From positions 1-47,293 of IMG/VR virus record IMGVR_UViG_3300042372_000399: a stretch of DNA of 47,293 nt. One strand, given 5' to 3'. Shown piece after piece: positions 33,144-41,375 of this stretch. Made by a program: the position numbers and the translations under genes. The notes beneath the pieces were generated by a model that was given only the letters and a program-made list of their open reading frames with translations, was not told the DNA's origin and did not search any database. The DNA is from a virus. The first letter of the stretch is position 1; every line of letters begins with the position of its first letter.

Positions 33144-35410
33144 TTGCTCCTTTTCAGTGCCTCTAACAAAATCTCTTGCACAGTCTTTTTAGTTTGAAGC
33201 CGCTCGCGCACCATATCGTCCACCGTATCCTTGGCGAGAATATAGTGAACGTATACGGGACGATCTAAACCTGCTTGCGCTTGGCGCATAGGGCCTATCC
33301 GCTCTATGATTTGCAGGTGCTCCTCCAAGTTCCAGTCCAACGAGAAAAACGCCAATATGTTGCCGCCTTCGGCTAAGTTAAGGCCGTGACCGGCTGAATT
33401 ATGCGATATAAACACTTCACCATTTGAGTTCCGTATCAGAAATCTATGGCGAGGCCCACAATCAACTAGATCGTAGACTTCCGAGATTTTCGGTTCTTTT
33501 TGTATCGGCTGCTTGCATAATCCAGTAGCGCCTCTTCGGCGCTCATCCCCGCATTCAAACGTGGAGACATAGCCCCCTTGCTCACGTTGGCCACGCGACA
33601 AAATTCGGCTAGGTGCATGTTGCGACCTAAGTAATGGATAACTCGATTGTTGTTCTTGCTGGCCTGCTGCGTTAAGTTCGACACCCACCTGCAGTTTTCG
33701 GGAAAATACCCTTTCGAATTGTCTATCCTGTCTATTGTTAAATCGTCCGAATATCCTTTGTGCATGTCGCGGTAGAAATTTTCGAATTTTAGCCACTCTT
33801 CGCACACGCCCCGCCCAGCTCCGCCGTAACGCGCCCAATCTTTGTTCTCGAAGTTCGTCGCTCTTTCCTTCATTCCTTTCCATATTGAATAGAACCGGGT
33901 ATCGGTCATTCGGTGGAAAGTGTTTTCTATGCAAGACGGACAAAACGCTCGCGCGCTTTTGTTGGCTCGAATTGCGTTCTGTAACAACATCGTTCTTTCG
34001 GCTTTGCAATGACAGCATCTTGCTAAGATAAGGGTCATTTCCCGCGTACTCGTAACGCGCTTTTCTTTTAGCGTTTCTAGTATTTCGTACATTTTTAGCC
34101 TCTACCCATTTTTCGCCAATAAGCACTTTGTGATTTTCGGTCATAAGTATTCCGAAAACATCCCTTACAGGCTTAGTGCCGGAAAAATAACACCCTTTAT
34201 GGCCAACAAAATCAACACCATCGTATACCCGCTCATCGGGCCTTACTGACGTTATTTTAACCCAACCCCGATATTCAGTCAACACTTCCGTACTCGGATG
34301 CAGACATGCGGGATGGGCTAGAAGAGTAGGTATCTTGCCCGCGTTCCAGTCGCGTATCGTTTTAGGATCAGCGTCAAGCTGCCTAGCTTTAGGGAAAGCT
34401 TTCTGTAGCCTGGACAGATCACTTTTAAATTTATATGCCACCAAGACTGGTGCGCCGTTAGCCTCCTCAATGATACTGTCCAGCGCTTTAAGCTTTTCGT
34501 CATGAACTTCTTTCCATTCCTTGTTGTCGTCGCTGAAATACGCAGCGCCATTGGCAAGTTGCAAACATTTCATGGTTTTAGCCGCTGCGTTGAGCGCTTC
34601 CACCCCTTCGCCCTCAATAAGCGCAAACATGTCCTTTTCCATCTGGCGGTATAGTTTTCGTGCTTCGGGCGGAAGATCGATATGAATGAAATTATGAATA
34701 GGCTCGTCTACCGGCAGCCCGCTTACAGTCAGACATATATCCTTTAGCCGTCCTTCAATCTCACCCTGCGAATGGCTTAGAGGCTTTAGGCTGTACCCGT
34801 CATACCCTTTGGCAAACCATCTGCTTTCAAAAGCAGAAAAGCTTCTACCTAATCTCTCCCCTTTATCGAGAAACCAAGTCTGCCCCCATAAGTCCGCTAG
34901 ACCGTTGGGTGATGGCGTCCCGGTAAGCCCTATAAACCTGTCCACCTTAGTGTGCGCAACCCGGCCTAGGGCTTTAGCCCTCTTTGATCCTTGGGTGATC
35001 CTAAATGATTTTAAGCGCGTAAACTCGTCAGCTACAACCGTCTTGAATGGCCAGTTTTCGCCGCAAGTTTCGGTCAGCCAAACTAAATTGTCATAGTTCA
35101 TAGTGTAAATATCTGCCTTAGCGTCAAGTGCTGCTTGACGCTCCTTAGCGTTCCCCGTGATGACGCTAACCTTAAGGTGCTTCGTATGCGTCCACTTGCC
35201 TATTTCGTCGGGCCAAGTGGATCGCGCTACGCGCAGCGGCGCAAGTATTAGCGCAGGGAACACGTCTTCGACCATAGACAAATGGTCTAAAGCTGTAAGT
35301 GTCGATACGGTTTTTCCCGTGCCCATAGAAGCCCACACACCGCAACGCTTATTGCTTTGTATGAAGTCTATTATGTCGTGCTGATAGGGGTGGGGCGTAA
35401 AATGTCTCAA
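33140..35410 (-). CDS. SNF2-type DEAD/DEAH helicase carrying an intein
   Basis: The 756-aa precursor holds 453 aa of extein, the usual length of phage SNF2-like helicases in the replication module. Walker A is MGTGKT (29-34), motif II is VADEF (126-130), motif III is GLTGTPSPNG (161-170), motif V is HPA...SAGHGLNLAEGGN, and motif VI-like RIGPMRQAQ comes near the end. The intein (residues 369-671) splits motif V between Ala368 and Ser672, so splicing is needed for activity. The protein acts in DNA unwinding or remodelling with the polymerase and nucleases of the same operon. A complete HNH gene lies inside the intein in another frame. Confidence 0.88.
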   Translation of the reverse strand: MRHFTPHPYQHDIIDFIQSNKRCGVWASMGTGKTVSTLTALDHLSMVEDVFPALILAPLRVARSTWPDEIGKWTHTKHLKVSVITGNAKERQAALDAKADIYTMNYDNLVWLTETCGENWPFKTVVADEFTRLKSFRITQGSKRAKALGRVAHTKVDRFIGLTGTPSPNGLADLWGQTWFLDKGERLGRSFSAFESRWFAKGYDGYSLKPLSHSQGEIEGRLKDICLTVSGLPVDEPIHNFIHIDLPPEARKLYRQMEKDMFALIEGEGVEALNAAAKTMKCLQLANGAAYFSDDNKEWKEVHDEKLKALDSIIEEANGAPVLVAYKFKSDLSRLQKAFPKARQLDADPKTIRDWNAGKIPTLLAHPACLHPSTEVLTEYRGWVKITSVRPDERVYDGVDFVGHKGCYFSGTKPVRDVFGILMTENHKVLIGEKWVEAKNVRNTRNAKRKARYEYAGNDPYLSKMLSLQSRKNDVVTERNSSQQKRASVLSVLHRKHFPPNDRYPVLFNMERNEGKSDELREQRLGALRRSWAGRVRRVAKIRKFLPRHAQRIFGRFNNRQDRQFERVFSRKLQVGVELNAAGQQEQQSSYPLLRSQHAPSRILSRGQREQGGYVSTFECGDERRRGATGLCKQPIQKEPKISEVYDLVDCGPRHRFLIRNSNGEVFISHNSAGHGLNLAEGGNILAFFSLDWNLEEHLQIIERIGPMRQAQAGLDRPVYVHYILAKDTVDDMVRERLQTKKTVQEILLEALKRSK
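33398..34306 (-). other. Intein of the helicase, containing an out-of-frame endonuclease gene
   Basis: The 303-aa intein begins CLHPSTEVLTEYRGWVKIT (block A), has LMTENHKVLIGEKW (block B) about 50 residues later, and ends CGPRHRFLIRNSNGEVFISH with final Asn before extein Ser672. The two ends form a complete Hint domain. The middle (about 73-280 of the intein) is basic, Arg/Gln rich and low in pattern; it is the translation of the HNH gene in the wrong frame, yet it has no stop codon over 627 bases. Boundaries follow from the continuity of motif V. Confidence 0.88.
33466..34092 (-). CDS. HNH homing endonuclease nested out of frame in the helicase intein
   Basis: The 208-aa protein has a zinc-binding pair CCHCK (26-30) and CPSC (51-54), then WARYGGAGRGVCEEW (86-100) and LTIDRIDNSKGYFPENCRW (118-136), the signature of free-standing phage HNH endonucleases of the YGGRG type, and a C-terminal helix-turn-helix (LAEFCRVANVSKGAMSPRLN, 161-180) typical of their DNA-binding tail. 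ATG at 34092 has AGAGG six bases upstream. The frame differs by one base from the intein frame, in which the whole 627 bases are also open. The enzyme would cut intein-free helicase alleles and promote homing. The family is clear; its independent expression is inferred. Confidence 0.85.
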   Translation of the reverse strand: MYEILETLKEKRVTSTREMTLILARCCHCKAERTMLLQNAIRANKSARAFCPSCIENTFHRMTDTRFYSIWKGMKERATNFENKDWARYGGAGRGVCEEWLKFENFYRDMHKGYSDDLTIDRIDNSKGYFPENCRWVSNLTQQASKNNNRVIHYLGRNMHLAEFCRVANVSKGAMSPRLNAGMSAEEALLDYASSRYKKNRKSRKSTI

Positions 35411-35640
35411 TAGAACACCTTAGGCTTTGTGCGTGGGGAAGGCTTGCCGATATACACGACACGGTGGTGCACCGAGCAGTATGAACTGCCGTCTAGGGTC
35501 GGCAAACAACAGGACAGCAACCCTTCTGGCGTTTCGATAGGAAACGCGCACTCACCGTACCTGCGAGTCATCCAGTCTCGAGGTTTCGATCCAGGCGCTA
35601 CGCACGGGGTTAGGGTTGTCTTTTCACGTCCTTGGGGCAC
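35407..35640 (-). CDS. GcrA C-terminal-domain-like zinc protein
   Basis: The C-terminal 55 residues read GECAFPIETPEG, LLSCCLPTLDG and SSYCSVHHRVVY: C...C...C-x2-H, like the C-terminal zinc-type part of the alphaproteobacterial cell-cycle regulator GcrA, without its N-terminal DNA-binding part. GTG at 35640 is favoured because GAGGAG lies seven bases upstream; an ATG at residue 23 of this form (35574) is a possible alternative without a good site. It is packed between nuclease-side genes and the helicase (overlap of four bases). It may interfere with or redirect host GcrA, which is an inference. Confidence 0.6.
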   Translation of the reverse strand: MPQGREKTTLTPCVAPGSKPRDWMTRRYGECAFPIETPEGLLSCCLPTLDGSSYCSVHHRVVYIGKPSPRTKPKVFY

Positions 35641-35641
35641 G

Positions 35642-36118
35642 TCATGTCTCCTCGAAGACTTCCAAGAATATTTCTTCAATGCGCTGATCTGTAAGACCAA
35701 CTCTCGACGCCAAAGCAGTTACCGCTCCTGCCCAAGCAGACATTTGTATCCCTTTTTCATATTTATCCATTGCGCTTTTCGCCATCCACAATGCTGCCCA
35801 AGCAACGTACCGCGCCGAACGCGCTTCCGAATCGGGCGGGGTGTTTACCGCTACCTTCATTGCGATTATTACTGTTCTCCGAACTTCATCGTCCAAGGCG
35901 GTCACCGTGGCTGAGGTTGTTGGGTTTGGATTAGCCGCCCAAGCTTCCGTGGCTTCGATTGCAGCAGCAATTATAGGGTCGGGGTTAAGGTACGCAATTG
36001 CCCTTACGATTTTCGCAGCAAATATGGCAAGTTGAAATTTAAGTTCCGGGTTTTTCATTTCAGAAAGCAGGCTTGCCACCGAAACGCCCTTTGCCAATTC
36101 CTCTCGGTAGTTAGCCAT
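35642..36118 (-). CDS. Ala-rich helical protein, unknown
   Basis: A 158-aa protein, about one fifth Ala, predicted all-helical, with KIVRAIAYLNPDPIIAAAIE and RYVAWAALWMAKSAMDKYEK. The pattern resembles Imm-5-like or HEAT-like helical repeats found in phage and immunity proteins, but the match is loose. It overlaps the VRR-NUC gene stop by a base. No function assigned. Confidence 0.55.
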   Translation of the reverse strand: MANYREELAKGVSVASLLSEMKNPELKFQLAIFAAKIVRAIAYLNPDPIIAAAIEATEAWAANPNPTTSATVTALDDEVRRTVIIAMKVAVNTPPDSEARSARYVAWAALWMAKSAMDKYEKGIQMSAWAGAVTALASRVGLTDQRIEEIFLEVFEET

Positions 36119-36411
36119 TACGTAAGCCTTTCAGATAAAATCTTAGTAATAACCGCGTCCACCTTTTCCTTGGTATCGACTACGTAAACCTTATAGCCCC
36201 TCGCCCTTAGCCGTTCGTGCTCGCGCATTTGGCCTGGCGTAGGTTTCTCTCCGGGGGCCTTGACTTCGATAAACGCGCAACGCGGAAACTGCCACATTAC
36301 CCAGCGATCTGGAGCGTGTCTGCGGCAAAGCCATTTTAGTTTACGGCTTTCGCCGCCCGTCTCTTCGACACGATTAACCAAATAGGTTTCTACGATACTC
36401 TCACCAGCCAT
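36118..36411 (-). CDS. VRR-NUC domain nuclease
   Basis: The 97-aa protein is a single VRR-NUC domain of the PD-(D/E)XK superfamily. Visible: GGESRKLKW near the start, a middle strand APDRWVM, the catalytic E-x-K as FIEVKAPGEKPTPGQ (about 46-60), and the downstream Arg/Gln-rich helix REHERLRARGY. Such nucleases cut branched DNA, like Holliday junctions or flaps, in phage replication. ATG at 36411 overlaps the polymerase stop (TGATG), so the two are coupled; the TTG one codon earlier is not needed. Confidence 0.8.
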   Translation of the reverse strand: MAGESIVETYLVNRVEETGGESRKLKWLCRRHAPDRWVMWQFPRCAFIEVKAPGEKPTPGQMREHERLRARGYKVYVVDTKEKVDAVITKILSERLT

Positions 36412-38378
36412 CAATCTTCCTTTCGGTAACGGTAAGTTTCAAAGCCTTGAGCTGCTAGCGGCAAGCCATCAGCCCAAGGCGGATTGGTAGCCATAATAAC
36501 CTCAAGGCTTTTGGCGTTGAACTCCGAGCTGTCTGGCACTTCGCAGATCAGTTCATCGTGCACATGCAGCACGACACTGTACCCAGTCTCTTCGGCCAAT
36601 CGCATACCGTAGCATAGCACGTCGCGACTAGCCGCTTGCGTGACATTCTCAGTAAGCTTGCCGCCGTAGGTCTTAAGGCGCTCCCACTTCTTAGTATAGG
36701 TATTTACACCCATATAGGATAGCTTACCCGCTTCATCGCACTCAATGCCCGGATAGCAAAGATACCGACCGCTAGGTAGCCTAATACGCAGCCATGCGCC
36801 GTCGCGCTGTACGGCTAGCTTACCGACGCGCTTAACTACACCTGGTGAGCTAACCGCATCTCGGCAAGCCTCTTCAAGGCCATACCACAGTTTAGTAATG
36901 TTGGGATGGGCTTTGCGCCAAGCTTTAACGATCCCGATAACAGTAACGTCCGGTAATTCTAGCCCGTACAATGCGCCCATTGTTTTAAAAGCACCGAGTG
37001 CTCCTTGGAATCCGCAAGCCAATTCCGGCACTTTACCGCTAACTTGTCTTTCGTCTTTAGTTATGTCTTCGGGTTTCTTGTTAAGAATACTTGCGGCAGT
37101 TATCTTATACAGGTCGTGGCCTGTGCCGTTATCGTAAGCGCGAAAAGCATCTAGCTTCCACTGTTCGCCTGCAAGCCAAGCCAGCATACGCCCTTCAATA
37201 TTTGATAGGTCGGCAATAACAAGTTTCTTACCCTTTTCAGCGACAATACACCCGCGAATGGCCGAGGTGATAATATCCATGACGTTATCAAACAATAGGT
37301 CAACGGTATTAGCCTTGAGCGCTTCGATACCTTCTTCTACCGCCGCGCCTTTGATTACTGGCCTGGGCAAATTTTGGGGCTGGAATACACGACCTCCAAA
37401 ACGACCCGTCCTAGATGCGCCACAAAACTGTAGCAACCCGCGCAGCCTAGCGTCTTTAGATACTGCACGTAGCAGCACCTTGTACTTGGCTGGGCTTGTT
37501 GCCGAGGCTTGCAGCCGATTTGCCAGCAGTTCGCGCACTTCAGGCTGTAACTGCGTCTCTTCAAGAATGCGCTCTATGCTAGCCCCTTTTAGGTCTTCGA
37601 CTTCATACCCGAGATGATCGGCTAGATAAGCAATGACCTTATCGCGCTGCGTCGTGGCTTCTACGTGCCCCTCTGTGAGTTCTTTAGCTTCGCTAGCCAA
37701 GCGCTTTTGCAAACGCTCCACGGCTCTCAGCGCAGCGGATGCCAGCTCGGTATCAACAGCTACGCCCCGGTCATTGATCTTCTGGTCCAGGTGCCACAGC
37801 TCAAGTTCATCGCGTCGGCTGTTAGACTGCGACCCCGCATAGTTCCACTTAGGCAGGCGCTTATAAACCTCGCGCATGGCCTCAATATCAAGCCGCGCAT
37901 AATTCTTGAACAGCTCCCAATCCGCCGGGTGCGTCAGGCGCGTAGCAATCCTGATCTTCCGATTAGCAGCTTGCGGTTTGCAGAACAGATGGATAAGCCG
38001 CTTACCGTCTTTGTCCTTGGCCAAATCGGTAGGAACATTCAGCACTTGGCAAAGTTTATCCAAGCTGCCGGGGAGGCTATGCGACAGCGCTTGCACCATA
38101 GTGTCGTGAACCTTCTCCACGGGCAGATTGACGCCGACGTGACGCAATATGGTACGGTCGAAAGCCGAATTTTGAATGACGACCGTATCAGCCTTGTCCA
38201 TTAAATTTTGCAGATCGGCTAAAGATGTAGAGCCGTCGGTCATGTCCAGGCACGCGGCAGGCTCGTCGTCCCACGCGTAAGACGCCAATATCACACTAGC
38301 TCCCTCCGCATATGCGTGGGTGCCGTGAGTTATTGGCGTCTCGCAGTAGGTTTCGCAGTCAAAAAACAGCGTAGCCAC
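36411..38378 (-). CDS. DNA polymerase I family (family A)
   Basis: The 655-aa replicative polymerase has an N-terminal 3'-5' exonuclease with FDCET (Asp7, Glu9) and QNSAFDRTI near 75, and a polymerase domain with VIADLSNIEGR (motif A, Asp in the palm), the O-helix-like region KVPELACGFQGALGAF and HVHDELICEVP (motif C). The length is usual for phage enzymes lacking a 5'-3' exonuclease. It starts with GTG, overlapping the upstream stop (TAGTG). The polymerase region has no visible intein. With DUF2815, DUF2800, helicase and VapE it makes the full replication set. Confidence 0.92.
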   Translation of the reverse strand: MATLFFDCETYCETPITHGTHAYAEGASVILASYAWDDEPAACLDMTDGSTSLADLQNLMDKADTVVIQNSAFDRTILRHVGVNLPVEKVHDTMVQALSHSLPGSLDKLCQVLNVPTDLAKDKDGKRLIHLFCKPQAANRKIRIATRLTHPADWELFKNYARLDIEAMREVYKRLPKWNYAGSQSNSRRDELELWHLDQKINDRGVAVDTELASAALRAVERLQKRLASEAKELTEGHVEATTQRDKVIAYLADHLGYEVEDLKGASIERILEETQLQPEVRELLANRLQASATSPAKYKVLLRAVSKDARLRGLLQFCGASRTGRFGGRVFQPQNLPRPVIKGAAVEEGIEALKANTVDLLFDNVMDIITSAIRGCIVAEKGKKLVIADLSNIEGRMLAWLAGEQWKLDAFRAYDNGTGHDLYKITAASILNKKPEDITKDERQVSGKVPELACGFQGALGAFKTMGALYGLELPDVTVIGIVKAWRKAHPNITKLWYGLEEACRDAVSSPGVVKRVGKLAVQRDGAWLRIRLPSGRYLCYPGIECDEAGKLSYMGVNTYTKKWERLKTYGGKLTENVTQAASRDVLCYGMRLAEETGYSVVLHVHDELICEVPDSSEFNAKSLEVIMATNPPWADGLPLAAQGFETYRYRKED

Positions 38379-38557
38379 TAGAAATTCCCTCTAGCAAATT
38401 CTCGCTCCTTGTAGAGATCGTATATGAGTTTATTTTGTTCAAAAATAGTGTTGCGCAGATTGCGCACATAACTGCGCAACTCGCGTATGTGCTCGGCTTG
38501 TTGCTCAAAGCTAGGCGCGTCTGGCAATGTATCTAAAATGTCTTTTTCGTCGCGCAA
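38378..38557 (-). CDS. Small helical protein with TTG start
   Basis: A 59-aa frame starting TTG with GGAG six bases upstream: residues read LRDEKDILDTLPDAPSFEQ and end YKEREFARGNF. It looks like a single charged helix pair (HIRELRSYVRNLRNTIFEQN). Its stop TAG overlaps the GTG start of the polymerase, a usual sign of coupling. It would be missed by ATG-only gene finding. The function is unknown. Confidence 0.55.
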   Translation of the reverse strand: MRDEKDILDTLPDAPSFEQQAEHIRELRSYVRNLRNTIFEQNKLIYDLYKEREFARGNF

Positions 38558-38581
38558 AGCCGTCTCCTTTTTAAAGTGCGA

Positions 38582-38609
38582 CGGGCAGCCGTGTGACCTC
38601 GGCTGCCCG
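38582..38609 (-). terminator. Hairpin between GapR-like and downstream genes
   Basis: CGGGCAGCCG (38582-38591) pairs with CGGCTGCCCG (38600-38609), a perfect 10-bp stem with 8-base loop, in the 59-base gap after the GapR-like gene. No strong T-run follows leftward, so it is probably an attenuator or mRNA processing element that lowers polymerase expression. Confidence 0.5.
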
Positions 38610-38616
38610 CCTACCC

Positions 38617-38874
38617 CTAGAACAGATCGAAACCTAGCGCGTGAGCGTAGATGTCTAACAGTTGTTGGGTTTCCTTGCGTTTACCTTCGTCCTGTCGGCG
38701 CAGAGCGACAATCTTACGTAAGATTTTAGGGTCAAACCCTTCGCTTTTTGCTTCCTGAAGCACTTCACCAAAAGCGGTAGCTTCTGCGCGCCGGGCGTCG
38801 TCGATAGTCTCCAATCGCTCAACGAAAGCCCTTAGATGACCAGCAGCTTCAGTGTTGTGGCCGATAGTCTCCAT
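38617..38874 (-). CDS. GapR-like protein (DUF2312)
   Basis: The 85-aa protein has LRAFVERLETIDDARRAEA and AKSEGFDPKILRKIVALRRQ, ending LLDIYAHALGFDLF: the DUF2312 family, which includes GapR, a nucleoid-associated protein of alphaproteobacteria that binds overtwisted DNA ahead of replication and transcription. The ATG at 38874 overlaps the upstream stop (TGATG). It probably assists phage DNA replication by handling supercoils, and is another sign of an alphaproteobacterial host. The family is clear. Confidence 0.85.
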   Translation of the reverse strand: METIGHNTEAAGHLRAFVERLETIDDARRAEATAFGEVLQEAKSEGFDPKILRKIVALRRQDEGKRKETQQLLDIYAHALGFDLF

Positions 38875-39437
38875 CAAACGAAGTCCTCTTCACCCTCGGG
38901 AGTTGCTAGGTCCGCAAAGGTGGTGTCCGTAGCCGGGCGTCCGCCGCTGAACGCGGGGCCATCCTTGGCGAACATTACACCTTGAAGCGTGGCATTGATG
39001 CGCCGACCGTACTTGTTGTCCTGCGCCCAAATGTCCAAAGCTGCGTGGACATAGCAACCATTGTAAGGTGCTCCAGGATCACCCTCGTCCACTGTGGCGT
39101 TAAACTTGTTCTTTACCGTGGGCTTCATCTTGGCGCTTCGGCTATTGACGTGAAACATACCCTCGTACCCATCGTAAGGTGTGCCGTCCTTATTGAGATA
39201 TTCACCCTCGCTTAGGCAGACACGCTTATCGTTTTTCAAGCTCTTAAGTACGGTTTCAGCCTTGTCTTTCCACTGGTTCTTAGCTACTTCCTCGATAACC
39301 TTACGAAGTTTAGCAACATCTTCGCTTTTAGGATCGAGAATAAACTTAGCGCCAAAAGCCGGTTCGCTATCACCCACGGCAACTGGCTTGTATAGAGCCG
39401 GGAACGACAGTCTCACATTTCGCAAAATAATTTCCAT
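38874..39437 (-). CDS. DUF2815 protein, probable ssDNA-binding protein
   Basis: The 187-aa protein starts MEIILRNVRLSFPALYKPV and has FGAKFILDPKSED, YDGYEGMFHVNSRS and YVHAALDIWAQDNKYGRRIN, the DUF2815 pattern, an OB-fold-like protein often found between polymerase and DUF2800 nuclease genes and believed to bind single-stranded DNA. The start is chosen at 39437 because AAGGAGA precedes it; the frame extends upstream to 39512 without a site and through the TTTGCAG repeat. It overlaps GapR-like by a base. Confidence 0.8.
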   Translation of the reverse strand: MEIILRNVRLSFPALYKPVAVGDSEPAFGAKFILDPKSEDVAKLRKVIEEVAKNQWKDKAETVLKSLKNDKRVCLSEGEYLNKDGTPYDGYEGMFHVNSRSAKMKPTVKNKFNATVDEGDPGAPYNGCYVHAALDIWAQDNKYGRRINATLQGVMFAKDGPAFSGGRPATDTTFADLATPEGEEDFV

Positions 39438-39450
39438 TTTAGTCTCCTTG

Positions 39451-39471
39451 CAGTTTGCAGTTTGCAGTTTG
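39451..39471. repeat. Three direct repeats CAGTTTG
   Basis: CAGTTTG occurs three times head to tail between the DUF2800 stop and the DUF2815 ribosome site. It lengthens the short intergenic gap; it may be a simple slippage product. Confidence 0.8.
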
Positions 39472-39474
39472 CTA

Positions 39475-40647
39475 TTAGTCTGAAGCATTGTCGGCGAGTG
39501 CCGCAAATGCATCCGTTACAGAGGTCACCGCAATTGCGGGCCTTCGGTCAGTGGCAGGTGCCACAGACGGTGAACCCTTCGCACGTGAGATGTTCATTTC
39601 CATCTTTTCCCATCGGCGAGGGTATTTGTCTTTGATAAGCTTCTCCGCCGTCGTAGGGCTGATAAGCTTAAAATCATACATTTCTTCCTTTTTAAACCGG
39701 AAGCTTTTCAAAGCTTCCTCTGCGGCATTGGCATCAGTCCAAGCGCGGTTGCCTTGGCGACCCTCTACAAGCTTAAAGCCTTGCACAGTTTTCCCAGAAA
39801 GCAAGCGTCTTTCAACTTCTGCCCTTACAGCTTTGCACCATTGTTCAATCGTATCGACTGAAGCCATGGACTTTGCGAGTTTTTCGTCGTCAACGCTATC
39901 ATCTACGCCGATACCAGAAAAGAAATCGCGAGTTTCTTCTTCTATATCTGCCAGTAGCGCTGGGCAGGTCGCTTTAGCCTTGCAGAACCGACACTGCTTA
40001 CTACCTGGCACCAGCGCAGCGTTGGGGGCTAAGGCCTCTGCGGCCTTAGCCTTAGCCTTTTCGCCAAAAGCAATCAATTCTGGGATAGTCGTGCTGAACT
40101 CACTGACATGATTGAGGCGAGGTTGATGCACCACCATCGTCACTGAAGTGTACTGGCCCAGCATTTCATACTCGTAGAGTGCGCCCAAAGCGTAGAGCAT
40201 GAGCTGCTCATTGCCTTGCGTCGTACAATCTACGTCGTTTTCGTAGGCGTAGACCTTGACACCCATGCCGTATTTTAGGTCAATAATGGTCATGCGATCT
40301 TCATGCAGGATCACAGCGTCTGAAGTGCCATAGCTATCCGGCACGCCCACTACCGTACTGAAATTAACCTTCTGCTCTACGAGCAGAGACCCGCCTTCGG
40401 CGTACTCAGCGACGAGTTTAACGTAGTCCATTACGTAGTCGATCATCTCAGGCTTAAACAGCTTATTTTGCCGCAGTTCCTCAGTGTCTTCGCCTACGAG
40501 CAGACGTGCCGCAAACTCATGCGCCAGAGTCCCCTCATCGGCAAATACTGACCCCCTGTCGGGAATTTTCTCTTCGAGCAGCAAGGACCCTGGACAACGC
40601 ATCCAGCGATGCGCCCCGCTAGGGCTGAGGCGTGCGTGACTGCCCAC
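39475..40647 (-). CDS. DUF2800 RecB/Cas4-like exonuclease
   Basis: The 390-aa enzyme shows the PD-(D/E)XK nuclease motifs: the early [12 protein letters not shown] with a Cys, [21 protein letters not shown] (Asp), [11 protein letters not shown] (D-x-K) and [12 protein letters not shown]-terminal cluster [13 protein letters not shown] with the early Cys could bind an iron-sulphur cluster as in Cas4 and AddB. DUF2800 pairs with DUF2815 in recombination/replication modules. It probably makes 3' single strands for annealing. It overlaps the upstream stop by one base. Confidence 0.85.
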   Translation of the reverse strand: MGSHARLSPSGAHRWMRCPGSLLLEEKIPDRGSVFADEGTLAHEFAARLLVGEDTEELRQNKLFKPEMIDYVMDYVKLVAEYAEGGSLLVEQKVNFSTVVGVPDSYGTSDAVILHEDRMTIIDLKYGMGVKVYAYENDVDCTTQGNEQLMLYALGALYEYEMLGQYTSVTMVVHQPRLNHVSEFSTTIPELIAFGEKAKAKAAEALAPNAALVPGSKQCRFCKAKATCPALLADIEEETRDFFSGIGVDDSVDDEKLAKSMASVDTIEQWCKAVRAEVERRLLSGKTVQGFKLVEGRQGNRAWTDANAAEEALKSFRFKKEEMYDFKLISPTTAEKLIKDKYPRRWEKMEMNISRAKGSPSVAPATDRRPAIAVTSVTDAFAALADNASD

Positions 40648-41060
40648 TAGGCAACCCCTAGCATCAAGTCCGCTGCCGCAATAAGCTCAGCGTATTGTTC
40701 AGCGGGTACGAGCTTGGCGTTAGCAACCCCAAAAGGCTTAAGCAACTCTTCTACGCCTGCGCGTTCGAACTTGCGAGAAATTTGCAGAACCCTAGGTTTG
40801 ACGTCCCGCTCGTAATCCAATTCATTTTGAGCTTCAGCCTCAGCCTCAACTTTCAAAGCGTCGCTCGATACGTCGCTTACCGCGTCTTTAGTCTTATCGG
40901 CAGGTGATGCCTTTTGTTCGGACTTCGGTAGTGAAGACTGCTTTTGCCCAGCGTAAGCCGCTTCGGGGATCAATACATCGCCCAAGGCGTTAGCAACCTT
41001 GGCCCTCAATTCTTCAAGATTGCGGGCTGTAATGTATAGTGAAACAGGGAAGTCGGACAT
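40647..41060 (-). CDS. Hypothetical early protein, possible recombination accessory
   Basis: A 137-aa protein with an N-terminal domain ([20 protein letters not shown]), an acidic/Lys-Ser-rich linker (about 40-90) and a C-terminal helical part with [20 protein letters not shown]. The C-terminal segment resembles ends of phage recombination mediator proteins, but the match is too short to name. A GGAG site is present. It comes just before DUF2800 and shares a base with it. Confidence 0.55.
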   Translation of the reverse strand: MSDFPVSLYITARNLEELRAKVANALGDVLIPEAAYAGQKQSSLPKSEQKASPADKTKDAVSDVSSDALKVEAEAEAQNELDYERDVKPRVLQISRKFERAGVEELLKPFGVANAKLVPAEQYAELIAAADLMLGVA

Positions 41061-41077
41061 GTGTGCTCCTCTCAGGA

Positions 41078-41233
41078 CTAATCTTCGGATTCAGGGCGTT
41101 TAAGCTTTTCGATTAACATCTCTATGCGCTCCACGCAGGCCGCAAAGGTCTCGGGAGTTGGGGACTGGACGCAGTGCATGGTTTCCAAAAAATCTTCGTC
41201 GTCCAACACTCGGTAGTAATCCCTATTGTACAT
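41078..41233 (-). CDS. Small acidic early protein
   Basis: The first gene of the leftward early operon: 51 aa, starting MYNRDYYRVLDDEDFLETMH and ending LIEKLKRPESED. GGAGAAA stands at proper spacing before the ATG. Very acidic N-terminus and a helical C-terminus. First early genes often code for host-directed small proteins, but nothing in this sequence shows such a role. Confidence 0.6.
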   Translation of the reverse strand: MYNRDYYRVLDDEDFLETMHCVQSPTPETFAACVERIEMLIEKLKRPESED

Positions 41234-41260
41234 AGTATGTTTCTCCTGCGCTTGTAAACT

Positions 41261-41289
41261 CGATTAAACTTAGCCGTTGAGGCTGTCAA
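41261..41289 (-). promoter_or_regulatory. Leftward early promoter candidate
   Basis: On the minus strand TTGACA (a perfect -35, from 41289 to 41284) precedes TTTAAT at a 15-base spacing or TAATCG at 17 bases. It is 28 bases before the first early start. A nearby second copy of CTGTCAA (41333-41339) suggests a regulator binding site shared by both promoters. Confidence 0.5.
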
Positions 41290-41320
41290 GCGCAAATCAG
41301 GCTCGGTTAAAAATATATTC

Positions 41321-41349
41321 TTGCGTCAACTGCTGTCAAAGGTTATATG
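41321..41349 (+). promoter_or_regulatory. Rightward promoter candidate for the Cro/YdaS-like gene
   Basis: TTGCGT (41321-41326), a 17-base spacer and TATATG (41344-41349), each 4/6 to consensus, 26 bases before the start of the regulator. Together with the leftward promoter it forms a divergent switch region. Confidence 0.45.
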
Positions 41350-41375
41350 GGCTTGAGTTTAGCGGAGACCCCTAT

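Noticed and set aside
33735-34031. Rightward ORF opposite the HNH gene
   Set aside because: No motif or start site; produced by the two open minus-strand frames.
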